Origin: a virus
IMG/VR virus record: IMGVR_UViG_3300020057_000029
Span: 91,224-155,223 of that record
DNA: 64,000 nt
Direction: 5' to 3' (one strand)
Made by a program: the position numbers and the translations under genes. Under the pieces are notes generated by a model. It was not told the DNA's origin, made no database searches, and saw only the letters and a list, made by a program, of their open reading frames with translations. Below are positions 49,031 to 57,394 of the stretch, one piece after another (position 1 is the stretch's first letter; each line of letters opens with the position of its first letter).

Positions 49031-49617
49031 TGCCTAAAAGTTCACAGATAGGCATAACGGACGTTGCCAGCTCTATTCCGTTCGACAATTCTACTAATGG
49101 CTTTGCAGCTACAGACGTACAAACCGCTATTGAAGAAGTTAGAACTTCTTTTAATGGGAAGGGTTATCAGCTAACTTTCGTTGCAAACGGAACCGCAACA
49201 AATACCTGGTTGAGTCAAGAAGACGCGAACGTACCGTCTAGTGCAAGTCCTGCAATGGTAGCCTATAAATCAAGATTAGTAGGAATAACATTTGTCAACA
49301 ACAATGTCAATGTGAATACGATAATAAGAATAGCTATATCTAATAAGGCCACCACGAATAATACAATAAATAGGGCTTACAAATGGACCTTGGATAATGT
49401 CAGGACGGCATCGAAAACAGATGACCAATTAGGATTCACGTTGGAGGCTGGAGATAAGGTTGGAGTTTATATGGAAGACACTGGCGGTAACCCTTCGGAC
49501 GTGGTTATTGTAATGCATTTTATTGTTACAGATGCGACTTCTCAATCTATAACAGGAAACCATAGTGGTAATTTTTCTAGTGGTGGTTTTCCTGCTCTTA
49601 CAGAAATCTTTACTTAG
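49030..49617 (+). CDS. Virion protein, possible fibre/knob, 195 aa
   Basis: The segment NGFAATDVQTAIEEVRTSF (residues 21-40) is a recurring motif of phage tail-fibre proteins, where it links repeats. A C-terminal beta domain follows (GDKVGVYMEDTGG; VVIVMHFIVTD). The fibre reading is moderate; the rest is not recognised. Confidence 0.58.
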   Translation: MPKSSQIGITDVASSIPFDNSTNGFAATDVQTAIEEVRTSFNGKGYQLTFVANGTATNTWLSQEDANVPSSASPAMVAYKSRLVGITFVNNNVNVNTIIRIAISNKATTNNTINRAYKWTLDNVRTASKTDDQLGFTLEAGDKVGVYMEDTGGNPSDVVIVMHFIVTDATSQSITGNHSGNFSSGGFPALTEIFT

Positions 49618-49626
49618 GGAACCATT

Positions 49627-50424
49627 ATGATCAAGTATATAAAGAATGCTACACAAAATACAATAACCTATCTAGGACAAGATATTTTTACCGGATCTTA
49701 TTATGAGATACCTGCTGCTAAAGAATTAGCACTATCTAACAACTCAGCTTTATTGACAGATATCGCTAATGGCATCGCAGTAATATCAAAAACAGATGAT
49801 AGCAGTGGAAACATAACGGATATTTCTACTGCTATAAATTATCTTAAAAACATAGATTCTTCTCAAAGAGACTCGGATGGAGCAGTTCTTTCTAGGGCAA
49901 AAATAACCACAACAGGATGGCATTACCAGATTCAAGGTGTTGAATTTGAAACCAGCAAATTAGACTCATTGCACTCTAAAAAAGCTGATAATTCTGATTA
50001 TGGTTTTACTGTTATGAAGTTCCATGAATTGATAAGTGGTGTGGAAACAGAAATCACTGGTAACAATTTAAACCAACAATATCTTGATGCAAATTGTATT
50101 AAAACCCTTATGGATTGGGAAACAAATTATGATATCGAAATACTTGGCGGTATGCTAAAACAAGCAACAGCAACTACCGAGGACATAAGATTGTGGGTAA
50201 TAGGCGTTCCAGATGTTCCAGAAGCATATGGGGGATCAAAATCTTTTGTTACAAACGTTAATTTAAAATATCTAGATGGTACCGGAGTAAAAGTTGACGG
50301 TAAAACTGCAAAATATTTAACATATAGTGCTCAAAATCATACGAGCAAGATTAGACTTATTTTTAGGCACCCAGTGGGATGCAATCATAAGCTTTTGATG
50401 ATTTTTGAACTTTTCAAGGCGTAG
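49627..50424 (+). CDS. Virion protein, 265 aa (receptor-side candidate)
   Basis: Not recognised. Starts KYIKNATQNTITYLGQDI, then a central region (TTTGWHYQIQGVEFETSKLDS) and a C-terminal domain (VTNVNLKYLDGTGVKVDGKT; KIRLIFRHPVGCNHKLLMIF). It lies last before the lysis genes, like a host-recognition protein, and its codon use is more AT-rich than that of the sheath. Confidence 0.55.
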   Translation: MIKYIKNATQNTITYLGQDIFTGSYYEIPAAKELALSNNSALLTDIANGIAVISKTDDSSGNITDISTAINYLKNIDSSQRDSDGAVLSRAKITTTGWHYQIQGVEFETSKLDSLHSKKADNSDYGFTVMKFHELISGVETEITGNNLNQQYLDANCIKTLMDWETNYDIEILGGMLKQATATTEDIRLWVIGVPDVPEAYGGSKSFVTNVNLKYLDGTGVKVDGKTAKYLTYSAQNHTSKIRLIFRHPVGCNHKLLMIFELFKA

Positions 50425-50426
50425 CC

Positions 50427-50933
50427 ATGCAAAAACTCATTGTGGGTTTTAGCAAACCAAAATCAAGATACGCTATTGGTAGTTACCTTATAAGGGCCGC
50501 AGAGCGATCTTCCTATTCACACGTTTTCTTGCGATGGTATTCCAACAGTCTAGAACGTGACATGGTGTACCAAGCTAGTCATGGAATGGTGCATTTTGTT
50601 TCTGGAGAAAGATTTGATAGAGATGCGGAAACCGTCACGTCTTACGAGGTTGACCTAGCGGAAGAAGAGCTGAGAGAGGTTGTAAAAAAATGCGTAGATC
50701 TAGCTGGTACAAAATACGGAACACTGGCCCTGATAGGTATGGCCTTTGAGAGAGTCACTGGAATCAAGAGTCCTTTCAGAGATAGGGATAGAACTTTTGT
50801 GTGCAGTGAGCTCGTCGGTGAAGTTCTCAGGCAAACCGGTATAGCAGATGTGGCAATAGACTTAGAACTTGCAGGGCCTAAAAAACTAGAATCTGCAATT
50901 GCTTCTATTTCAAGGTTTCGCTATCGTAGCTGA
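50427..50933 (+). CDS. YiiX/NlpC-P60-like permuted papain-fold hydrolase
   Basis: The 168-aa protein has SHVFLRW near residue 31 (His of a permuted papain fold) and TFVCSELVGEVL near 126 (catalytic Cys), the order expected in YiiX/YebB-like NlpC/P60 relatives. These often act as amidases or esterases on cell wall or lipids. It directly precedes the membrane lysis cassette, which is on the opposite strand. It starts 2 bases after the previous stop. Confidence 0.6.
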   Translation: MQKLIVGFSKPKSRYAIGSYLIRAAERSSYSHVFLRWYSNSLERDMVYQASHGMVHFVSGERFDRDAETVTSYEVDLAEEELREVVKKCVDLAGTKYGTLALIGMAFERVTGIKSPFRDRDRTFVCSELVGEVLRQTGIADVAIDLELAGPKKLESAIASISRFRYRS

Positions 50934-51307
50934 CCAGCACCCCATACGGCGGCACCTGTAACTACAACGCCTAGGCCAAACATAACCCAACTATTTTTAG
51001 CCTGAAGAGAATCGATTTTATTCAAACGGTCCTCCAACCTGTAAGTAGTGTTCATCCAGAGCTCTAAACGTTCATTTGATTTAGACAGGGCTAGGTCTTT
51101 GAGCTCAATAGATCTGTTTAGTAGCGCTACCTGTTGGGTAGCGATCTCAAGATCCTGCTTCATCTCGCCTACCTTTATGTGACATTCTTTTGAATAGGCT
51201 CTGCGTCCATCCGGCAATGTTTCAATATCGGTCTTGAAATTACATTCAGCAAAAGCGGTGGTGGAAATCATACACATTGCCAAAATCATAGTTAATAGTT
51301 TTTTCAC
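50921..51307 (-). CDS. Spanin-like exported membrane protein, 128 aa
   Basis: It has a signal peptide (MKKLLTMILAMCMISTTAFA, AFA cleavage), a central coiled coil (about 48-95) and a C-terminal transmembrane helix (WVMFGLGVVVTGAAVWGAG). Signal, coiled coil and second membrane anchor are the plan of a spanin. The lipobox is not classical (Cys22 follows Glu). Its start overlaps the stop of the next membrane gene by 4 bases, as in i-/o-spanin pairs. Confidence 0.6.
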   Translation of the reverse strand: MKKLLTMILAMCMISTTAFAECNFKTDIETLPDGRRAYSKECHIKVGEMKQDLEIATQQVALLNRSIELKDLALSKSNERLELWMNTTYRLEDRLNKIDSLQAKNSWVMFGLGVVVTGAAVWGAGQLR

Positions 51308-51585
51308 GATTTATTCCAATCTTCGCCAACCGTAGGCTTATTTTTACTTAAAGCTGCGGCTTGTTTGCGGAGCTCTTCTGCAGCAGCACTGGCAGCGGCT
51401 TGCTCCTGTGCCAATTCCTTGTCTTTCTGTTCAGTTTCGATTGCGATCTTGCGACTATCATTTACAAGCAAATCGATCAATACTGACCTAAACTTGTAAG
51501 CAACTATAGCCAATCCCAATGGAACGACCAATAGCCAAAATGCTAGTCGATTGTTTCGCCACAAAGATTTTAGTTTTTCATCCAT
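51304..51585 (-). CDS. i-spanin-like protein: one membrane helix plus coiled coil, 93 aa
   Basis: A single N-terminal transmembrane helix (LAFWLLVVPLGLAIVAYKF, residues 14-32) is followed by a periplasmic-type coiled coil rich in Ala/Glu/Lys (42-82). This is the usual shape of an Rz-like inner-membrane spanin. It is coupled to the gene at 50921-51307. Confidence 0.62.
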   Translation of the reverse strand: MDEKLKSLWRNNRLAFWLLVVPLGLAIVAYKFRSVLIDLLVNDSRKIAIETEQKDKELAQEQAAASAAAEELRKQAAALSKNKPTVGEDWNKS

Positions 51586-51648
51586 TTTATCCCCAAACTT
51601 TCTTCATCTAATTTTCACGCAAGGAAACCCCCTTTAGGGAGGGGTTAT

Positions 51649-51939
51649 TTACTTTAAGTCCAATTCTTTCTCATCGTTAGATTCATCTGTATCAGCAAGG
51701 GCTGTTGGTTCTGTTGGGGTTTCTTTGCCCATTACAGCACTTACTGTCCTAACTATGTGTTCTACGCCGTTTGCAGCGAAAAACGAGATGGTAGTGCCTT
51801 TAAGCAGGTCTACGAACTGATTTCCATCCAAATAGCCTTTTACTCGAAAAACAATTCCCACGGCAAAAAGAGCCAGCATTAGCAAGAACTTACGGAATCC
51901 GAAAATTAGATTAAAGATTTCAGCTACTTTCTGTTTCAC
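51649..51939 (-). CDS. Holin-like protein, 96 aa
   Basis: Two candidate membrane segments (FLLMLALFAVGIVFRVKGYL and LLKGTTISFFAANGVEHIV) and an acidic tail (TDESNDEKELDLK) match small phage holins. It leads the minus-strand lysis cassette with the two spanin-like genes downstream. Confidence 0.55.
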   Translation of the reverse strand: MKQKVAEIFNLIFGFRKFLLMLALFAVGIVFRVKGYLDGNQFVDLLKGTTISFFAANGVEHIVRTVSAVMGKETPTEPTALADTDESNDEKELDLK

Positions 51940-51981
51940 AATGATCCCTCTATTGGCTTATATCACATAATGCTGTAATCT

Positions 51982-51987
51982 TATAAT
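51982..51987 (+). promoter_or_regulatory. TATAAT -10 hexamer before 52006
   Basis: TTATAATACA with GGAG at 51994-51997 before the GTG start at 52006, in the divergent gap after the lysis cassette. Confidence 0.5.
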
Positions 51988-52005
51988 ACAAATGGAGATA
52001 TTCTT

Positions 52006-52377
52006 GTGATTAACGAAACAAACAGTTTGGTGACTCTGGCTGGCCTGGTCATTACCCTTGGTACAGCCCTTTTAACGATCATGAAGGTCAACAGGACTGT
52101 AAAAAAGGATAAAGAAGAGCAAGAGGCCAAGATTCTGCAGCAAGCCAAGGAAGAGGATGAGCTTATTCGTACACAGTTTGAGGCCAAAATCTATTCTCAA
52201 GAGCAAAAACTTGAGAATCTTAGAGAGTCATTTGTTAAGGATATCGAGCACTTGCGCGAAAATCATAGTGGTCAAATCTCTAATTTAGGTGAAAAAATTG
52301 AACAATTGCGAGATGAGCTTCGTACTCAACATGGTCAAATGGTCGTACTGCTCAGCAAATTAATAGACAATCGTTAA
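52006..52377 (+). CDS. Membrane-anchored coiled-coil protein, 123 aa
   Basis: GTG start with a GGAG site. One membrane helix (LVTLAGLVITLGTALLTIMKV, residues 8-28) is followed by an almost unbroken coiled coil to the end. It resembles a spanin or a bdf-like membrane tether, but is on the opposite strand to the lysis cassette. Function unknown. Confidence 0.55.
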   Translation: MINETNSLVTLAGLVITLGTALLTIMKVNRTVKKDKEEQEAKILQQAKEEDELIRTQFEAKIYSQEQKLENLRESFVKDIEHLRENHSGQISNLGEKIEQLRDELRTQHGQMVVLLSKLIDNR

Positions 52378-52616
52378 AGACACTTACAAGAATCGTGCAT
52401 TAGCTTTTGGAAGTTTTTGTTTTCTAGGGCTGTTTTCTTATTCCAGTACTTTTTACCCTTCAAAAAGATCAGTTTACACTGCTTATCGCAGAATTGCATT
52501 TTAGTGCCTTTCATCTTGCTTATGAAATGCCCCCCATGGCCTTCTACGACCGTGAACAAAGGGCCTATACAGCGTTTACAGCGGTCGCAGATGTCTTTAC
52601 CTAGCTTATGCGCCAT
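52374..52616 (-). CDS. Zinc-finger protein, 80 aa
   Basis: Paired motifs CDRCKRC (10-16), CDKQC (43-47) and a C-terminal CKC (77-79) suggest a zinc-binding fold. It is Lys-rich. The frame ends against the plus-strand gene with a 4-base overlap of the stops. Confidence 0.6.
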   Translation of the reverse strand: MAHKLGKDICDRCKRCIGPLFTVVEGHGGHFISKMKGTKMQFCDKQCKLIFLKGKKYWNKKTALENKNFQKLMHDSCKCL

Positions 52617-52697
52617 ATCAGTGTCCAGCCCGTCTGTGGCGATTATAGAGATCCACAGAGCTAGACGGCCACCTAAGAAGCATTTCGTCTAAGACAC

Positions 52698-52991
52698 TCA
52701 TCCTTTTCTCAGCACAAAACCAGCTTCTTCAGCTTCTTTTTTAGCAAGAACTGTGCCGCCGCGTTCGCCTTCAAGGGCTGTACGTTTATAGTCGATATGC
52801 TTGAAATACACAAAGCCGCCCTTTGGCACCTCGATCTTATACACAACACTAGTTTCAGGATCTTGGAACATTGCTCCAACACCTAAGGCTTGCATTGCAG
52901 CCTCAAGATGTTCACGCACAGTGTTAGTTTCTTTCTGCTTTGCTTCCAAATCTTTGGCTAGAGTCAAAAATGTCTGTTGTTCATTGGTCAT
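52698..52991 (-). CDS. Hypothetical 97-aa protein
   Basis: Not recognised. A helical N-terminus (1-35) is followed by a small beta domain (VVYKIEVPKGGFVYFKHIDY) and a Lys/Glu-rich tail. Start and stop are adjacent to the upstream gene at 52991, so it belongs to a two-gene unit. Confidence 0.6.
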   Translation of the reverse strand: MTNEQQTFLTLAKDLEAKQKETNTVREHLEAAMQALGVGAMFQDPETSVVYKIEVPKGGFVYFKHIDYKRTALEGERGGTVLAKKEAEEAGFVLRKG

Positions 52992-53242
52992 TAGCTTACC
53001 CTCTGTTTTTTTCTGCTGTTATATGAAAATAAAAACTTCCTAAACACCCCAAAATGTAAGGTGTCGTGATCAGTATTCTCAGGCTTGCACATCTCAGCAA
53101 CTGCCTGATCAAGCTGAGTAGCGTCGAATTTGAATTCCTGTAAACAAATCTTTATCACATTTTTGAAGCTACCATGGAATACCGCTTTAACGCCTACCAC
53201 CAAGGTCCATTCACCATTATCGCTATTGATCAATTCGTACAT
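52991..53242 (-). CDS. Hypothetical 83-aa protein
   Basis: Not recognised. A compact alpha/beta protein with strands near the start (WTLVVGVKAVFHG) and a Lys/Arg-rich end. It begins the minus-strand pair and is divergent from the AT-rich gap. Confidence 0.58.
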   Translation of the reverse strand: MYELINSDNGEWTLVVGVKAVFHGSFKNVIKICLQEFKFDATQLDQAVAEMCKPENTDHDTLHFGVFRKFLFSYNSRKKQRVS

Positions 53243-53608
53243 AAATTCTCCATAAAATAAGTATCTCCTATTTTTTATTACTAGTCAAGCACTATGAGCC
53301 AAAAAGAAGCGTAATGATTTCAATAACTTACATAATAAATTAAAAAAATTTGTATTTTCTTTGTATTTTCTTTGTATTTTTCTTGTTTTGTATGATATTC
53401 ACTACGCAGTAGTACTAAGTTTAGGTAAGTTCCATACAGCTTCGCTGCATAGCTAAATTATAGCTAATTAAATAACCAAAAGCCATACTTCGTTCAAAAA
53501 ACAATGTTGATTAAAACAGTATGAATTGATCTTACTTTTGGTGCAAAACTTTTATATATAAAATCATCAAAGACCTGATAAGTATACTGGGTAGACAAAA
53601 AGGTAAAT
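53243..53608. other. AT-rich intergenic region, 366 bases
   Basis: No gene is seen. It holds three direct copies of TTTGTATTTT-like sequence near 53346-53380, a short inverted repeat ACTAC-GCA-GTAGT near 53401, CAGC-TTC-GCTG near 53438, and repeated ATAGCTAA near 53450-53468. It is the largest gap in the window and lies at a strand switch; a promoter cluster or replication origin is possible. Confidence 0.5.
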
Positions 53609-54130
53609 ATGGCAAAAAAAGTAAAAAAAGCAGAACGAGCAGATATCAAGATTGAAGGCAATATTTCTGTCTGGACTTTTCGCATGGAAGGCTTGATTCA
53701 CGGTACTTATGCCGGACAATTCAGGTTCCGTTGTGTTTTGGCTCCTACTCAAAGAATATCGGCCAATGCTAAATATCGAGCCATGCTTGGTGCTAATCCA
53801 ACATTGGCGGGCGAACATGAATCCGCCTTGGCCTATGCTTTAACACAGCTCGAAGTTCGCGTAATTGAAGCACCCCCGTTCTGGACTGCGACTGTACCAA
53901 AGTCAGGAGAAGCTGGCGATTTAGAAGATGACAATATTATCATGGCAGCTTTAGATGCCGCAATTGCTTCAGAAGTAATGTACCGCGACAGTCTGGCAAA
54001 TCGCAAAGAAGAGGCTATCAAAAAATCACGTAAAGCTGCTGACAAACTTTTAGAAGAAGAAGAAGTAGAGAAAAAAGCCGAAGAGGATGAAGATGAAGAT
54101 CAGGATGAAGAGACTGTTGATAAATCCTGA
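53609..54130 (+). CDS. Hypothetical 173-aa protein with acidic tail
   Basis: Not recognised. An N-terminal alpha/beta domain (1-105) carries IEGNISVWTFRMEGLIHGTY, followed by a helical region and a very acidic tail (EEEEVEKKAEEDEDEDQDEE). An AAAAGGT site precedes the start. It overlaps the next small gene. Confidence 0.6.
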   Translation: MAKKVKKAERADIKIEGNISVWTFRMEGLIHGTYAGQFRFRCVLAPTQRISANAKYRAMLGANPTLAGEHESALAYALTQLEVRVIEAPPFWTATVPKSGEAGDLEDDNIIMAALDAAIASEVMYRDSLANRKEEAIKKSRKAADKLLEEEEVEKKAEEDEDEDQDEETVDKS

Positions 54131-54332
54131 AAAGTTTCTGCACATCATGTGTAGAGATACGGCTTGGCGTGTTCACGTAGGTGTACCAAAAACCGCTCGT
54201 TTGCGTACCTGTATGCAAGATCCACATACAGGAAACATTGTTTTGTTTATCGAGGACGATTCCTTTCCAGAAATTGACGCCCATTCTGAAGTAGCCCCAA
54301 TTCTTGAAACTGAATTTCGTAAAATCGTATGA
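54105..54332 (+). CDS. Hypothetical 75-aa protein
   Basis: Not recognised. The start is uncertain: ATG at 54105 or the internal ATG at 54147. The protein is beta-rich (RDTAWRVHVGVPKTARLRTC; GNIVLFIEDDSFPE). It overlaps both neighbours, so the three plus-strand genes are coupled. Confidence 0.5.
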   Translation: MKRLLINPEKFLHIMCRDTAWRVHVGVPKTARLRTCMQDPHTGNIVLFIEDDSFPEIDAHSEVAPILETEFRKIV

Positions 54333-54814
54333 TAGATTTTAATGAGTTCTTAGGAACATTGCAGGCAGAAGCCTTGTCGGATAAATTTCAGCCCACCCAA
54401 ACATCGGTCTGGGAGAGCATTTGTCGCCAATATTCTAAGAAGTTTTTTACTCCACTACATGTCGTTCTGAAGATGGACCCAGAGTTTGTCGTGCGTCAGA
54501 ACTATGCTGATCAAATGGATGAAGCTAATTTCGACGACCATCTTGAGAATTTTATTGACCTGCTCAAACATCTAGAAGATCCTGAATACGATGCTGATAC
54601 TGAGAAGGATTTGAAAAATTTTATTGCTCAAGCCGAGGCCGAAGAAGAAGATCGCAAATCCAAAGGTTTGCCTCTTAGCTCAATCTTTCGCAAGGGCCAT
54701 AAGATCAGCAAGGTTAAAAAGAAGGCTGAAAAAGTTGTTCAGCAGGAAGTTGATCAACCCAAGTCTGGCAGTATTGACCTTTCGCACCTTGGCGATGACG
54801 AAAATGAACGCTAA
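54329..54814 (+). CDS. Hypothetical 161-aa protein
   Basis: Not recognised. Helical, acidic protein, with a Lys-rich C-terminal third (RKGHKISKVKKKAEKVVQQE) and a Gln/Glu-rich centre. It is the last plus-strand gene before the minus-strand early-type block. 4-base overlap with the previous gene. Confidence 0.58.
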   Translation: MIDFNEFLGTLQAEALSDKFQPTQTSVWESICRQYSKKFFTPLHVVLKMDPEFVVRQNYADQMDEANFDDHLENFIDLLKHLEDPEYDADTEKDLKNFIAQAEAEEEDRKSKGLPLSSIFRKGHKISKVKKKAEKVVQQEVDQPKSGSIDLSHLGDDENER

Positions 54815-54844
54815 CAGCCCTTGGATTACTGATTGCGTAGCGCT

Positions 54845-55054
54845 TTATCCCAATTTCTTTTTGGCTCCATAATAAAATACTGGATGCGATCCGTCAAGAT
54901 ATTCTTCTTGAGCATCAGGTCTGTGAATCTCTAGGTGGCCCCTGACAAGGTTAAAGATGTCACCCCATTGACAGTCATGATCGTCCACGAGTTCATCCAG
55001 CACCGTTTCCAGGCTTAACAAGGTATCGCCAAGTCTCTTTTTCTTTTTGCTCAT
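54845..55054 (-). CDS. Hypothetical 69-aa protein
   Basis: Not recognised. A small acidic helical protein (LSLETVLDELVDDHDCQWGD) with an FYYGAKKKLG end. It is convergent with the 54329 gene and belongs to the minus-strand block of small genes. Confidence 0.55.
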   Translation of the reverse strand: MSKKKKRLGDTLLSLETVLDELVDDHDCQWGDIFNLVRGHLEIHRPDAQEEYLDGSHPVFYYGAKKKLG

Positions 55055-55079
55055 CTAGTTTTCCTTCCAAGCTCCTACT

Positions 55080-55430
55080 TTAGGGATCTGTTGATAGATT
55101 CGTATTGAACTGTTCAAAATGGTTAAGCAATTCGTTTACGGCCAATGCCTGATCAAGAAGAAGTCTTTTGAAATCAAAATTTTTAATTTCATTGACAAGC
55201 TTTAAGCGCATTCTTTCTTCTATCATCTCTTTTGTGAGAGGTTCAATTCGACCAAGAGACCCATAACCATGCTTGTCAAAAGTGGTTTCGTATCCGTTGA
55301 TATTGGCTACTACAATTTTGCCAGTGGGGGTGATCTTTTCTACAATACCAATCGTCCAATCACCTCTGTTGGAGATGGCAACTTTGTTGCCTTTGTTTAA
55401 ACTCTTAAGGAATTCTCCGTGATTTTTCAT
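55080..55430 (-). CDS. Hypothetical 116-aa protein
   Basis: Not recognised. The N-terminal half (20-65) has an SH3-like strand order (NKVAISNRGDWTIGIVEKI; GKIVVANINGYETTFDKHG), and the C-terminal half is helical. Its start overlaps the stop of the previous gene (55427-55430). Confidence 0.6.
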   Translation of the reverse strand: MKNHGEFLKSLNKGNKVAISNRGDWTIGIVEKITPTGKIVVANINGYETTFDKHGYGSLGRIEPLTKEMIEERMRLKLVNEIKNFDFKRLLLDQALAVNELLNHFEQFNTNLSTDP

Positions 55431-55966
55431 GCCGCCTCCGGCAATTCACTTTTGGTTTCAGGCTTAATATACTCGCCGACTGATCCACCGCCACTCTCTT
55501 TAAAGTAATAAAGTGTTTGACCCAATTCATTGGCCATCTTTTGAGCTTTAGCACGCGTTTCGGCACGATCAAAAGATCCTTCGGTAAACTCTTCCTCAAG
55601 ATAAAGAACATCCTTGAACACTTTCCCAGACATATAGACATCCTCATAGATCATTGACTTAGAAATAATCACACGGCTAGAGTAGGTGTTGCGCAAATCT
55701 ACTTCTGTATCTTTGAACATATCGTTAGCATTGGAATGCCAGGGGCCTTTAAGATCAATCGTTGAGCCATCATCAAGCTGAAAGCTCAACAGGGAACCGC
55801 CAAAACCTTTGCTGTTAGGATCACCAGATACGTATATGTTGTCAGCAGCAAATTTACCGACCTTCTCCAGCCATATATTACCAGATCTACCAATATGCTT
55901 GCGATAGACGTTTGCCACAGCTTCACCCTGTCCAGATTTCATTTGTATCCTAATTCTATAGTCCAT
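55427..55966 (-). CDS. Hypothetical 179-aa protein
   Basis: Not recognised. Alpha/beta with strands in its first half (RIRIQMKSGQGEAVANVYRK; FGGSLLSFQLDDGSTIDLKG) and a helical C-terminal half. A small membrane- or DNA-related role cannot be shown. It lies between the pentapeptide genes and a row of small genes. Confidence 0.6.
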   Translation of the reverse strand: MDYRIRIQMKSGQGEAVANVYRKHIGRSGNIWLEKVGKFAADNIYVSGDPNSKGFGGSLLSFQLDDGSTIDLKGPWHSNANDMFKDTEVDLRNTYSSRVIISKSMIYEDVYMSGKVFKDVLYLEEEFTEGSFDRAETRAKAQKMANELGQTLYYFKESGGGSVGEYIKPETKSELPEAA

Positions 55967-55975
55967 ATTCGCTCC

Positions 55976-56503
55976 TTAAATTTTTTTATCGGCCAAAATA
56001 GTATCAGTCAGGATTGCCCCAGTCAGGTCAGCCCCAGTCAGGTTTGCCCTAATCAGGTTTGCCCCAAACAGGTTTGCCTTGGTCAGGTCAACCCAAGTCA
56101 GGTTTGCCTCGAACAGGTCAGCCTGAGACAGGTCAGCCTGAAACAGGTTTACCCAATACAGGTTTGCCCTAGTCAGGTTTGCCTTAGACAGGTCAACCCC
56201 AGACAGGTTTACCCAATACAGGATTGCCCCAAACAGGTTTGCCCCAGACAGGTTTGCTCCAGACAGGTTTGCTCCAGACAGGTTTGCTCCGCGTAGGTTT
56301 GCCACAATCAGGTTTGCCCTGAACAGGTCAGCCCCAATCAGGTCAGCCCTAGTCAGGTTTGCCCCAGACAGGCTTGCCCCAGACAGGTCAGCCCCAGACA
56401 GGTCAGCCCCAATCAGGTCAGCCTTTTCCCCACCTTCTTCACCTTTTAAAAACATAACATGTAGTTTAAGGATATTATCTAAAATTTGCTTATCCATATT
56501 CAT
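55976..56503 (-). CDS. Pentapeptide-repeat protein (family copy 1), 175 aa
   Basis: After a leader conserved among the copies ([26 protein letters not shown]), about 26 pentapeptides of the A(D/N)LSGA type follow, ending in a conserved TDTILADKKI tail. Pentapeptide repeats fold as right-handed quadrilateral beta-helices; some members (MfpA, Qnr) mimic DNA and protect or block gyrase. Five paralogues sit within 8 kb. The role here is unknown. Confidence 0.85.
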   Translation of the reverse strand: MNMDKQILDNILKLHVMFLKGEEGGEKADLIGADLSGADLSGASLSGANLTRADLIGADLFRANLIVANLRGANLSGANLSGANLSGANLFGAILYWVNLSGVDLSKANLTRANLYWVNLFQADLSQADLFEANLTWVDLTKANLFGANLIRANLTGADLTGAILTDTILADKKI

Positions 56504-56506
56504 CTC

Positions 56507-57094
56507 TTAAATTTTCTTATCGGCTAAAATAGTACTAGTCAGGTCAACCCTAGTCAGGTCAACCCCAGACAGGTCAGCCCCAGAAAGGTTTGCCCCAGAC
56601 AGGAAAGCCCCAGAAAGGTTTGCTAAAGTCAGGTCAGCCCCAGACAGGTTTGCCCCGCGAAGGTCAGCCCCAGTCAGGTTTGCCCCGGTCAGGTTTGCCC
56701 CGTAAAGGTCAGCCCAAGCCAGGTTTGCCTGAGACAGGTTTGCCAAAGCCAGGAAGGCCCCAGACAGGACAGTCCTGAACAGGTCAGCCTTAGTCAGGTT
56801 TGCCTCAGACAGGTCAGCCCCAGACAGGTAGGCCCCAGACAGGTTTGCCCCAGACAGGTCAACCCCAGACAGGAAAGTCCTAATCAGGTTTGCCCCGCGA
56901 AGGTTTGCCCTGTAAAGGCTTGCCCCGTAAAGGTTTGCCCTAGACAGGTTTGCTAAAGACAGGTTTGCTAAAGACAGGTTTGCCAAAGACAGGTTTGCCC
57001 CAGACAGGTTTGCCCTTTCCCCACCTTCTTCACCTTTTAAAAACATAGCATGTAGCTTAAGGATGTTATCTAAAATTTGCTTTTCCATATTCAT
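56507..57094 (-). CDS. Pentapeptide-repeat protein (family copy 2), 195 aa
   Basis: The same leader ([26 protein letters not shown]) and tail (TSTILADKKI) as copy 1, with about 30 repeats of the ANLSGA/ADLSGA type. It starts 12 bases after the 82-aa copy ends and is directly followed by copy 1, so the three are tandem duplicates that differ mostly in repeat number. Confidence 0.85.
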   Translation of the reverse strand: MNMEKQILDNILKLHAMFLKGEEGGERANLSGANLSLANLSLANLSLANLSRANLYGASLYRANLRGANLIRTFLSGVDLSGANLSGAYLSGADLSEANLTKADLFRTVLSGAFLALANLSQANLAWADLYGANLTGANLTGADLRGANLSGADLTLANLSGAFLSGANLSGADLSGVDLTRVDLTSTILADKKI

Positions 57095-57107
57095 CTCTTA
57101 AATTTTT

Positions 57108-57356
57108 TTATCGGCCAAAAATAGTATCAGTCAGGTTTGCCCCAGTCAGGTCAACCCCAGACAGGTCAGCCTTAGACAGGTTTGCCCAAGCCAGGTTTGC
57201 CCCAGCCAGGTAAGCCCCAGAAAGGTTTGCTAAAGTCAGGTCAGCCCCAGTCAGGTCAACCCCAGACAGGTTTGCCCTTTCCCCACTTTCTCCACCTTTT
57301 AAAAATATAGCGTGTAGTTTAAGGATGTTATCTAAAATTTGCTTTTCCATAGTCAC
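57108..57356 (-). CDS. Short pentapeptide-repeat protein (family copy 3), 82 aa
   Basis: The leader [26 protein letters not shown] is kept, but only about 10 repeats remain and the tail reads TDTIFGR, one base off the TILADK tail of the other copies. A frameshift has removed the usual end, so it may be a degraded or shortened copy produced by recombination between repeats. Confidence 0.78.
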   Translation of the reverse strand: MTMEKQILDNILKLHAIFLKGGESGERANLSGVDLTGADLTLANLSGAYLAGANLAWANLSKADLSGVDLTGANLTDTIFGR

Positions 57357-57394
57357 CTATTAAAATTTTACCAAGGCATGTTAAGAGCAATAGC

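Noticed and set aside
55976-57356. CRISPR-like regularly spaced repeats
   Set aside because: The periodic sequence has a 15-base unit with no spacers and is fully explained by pentapeptide coding on the minus strand. No cas genes are present.
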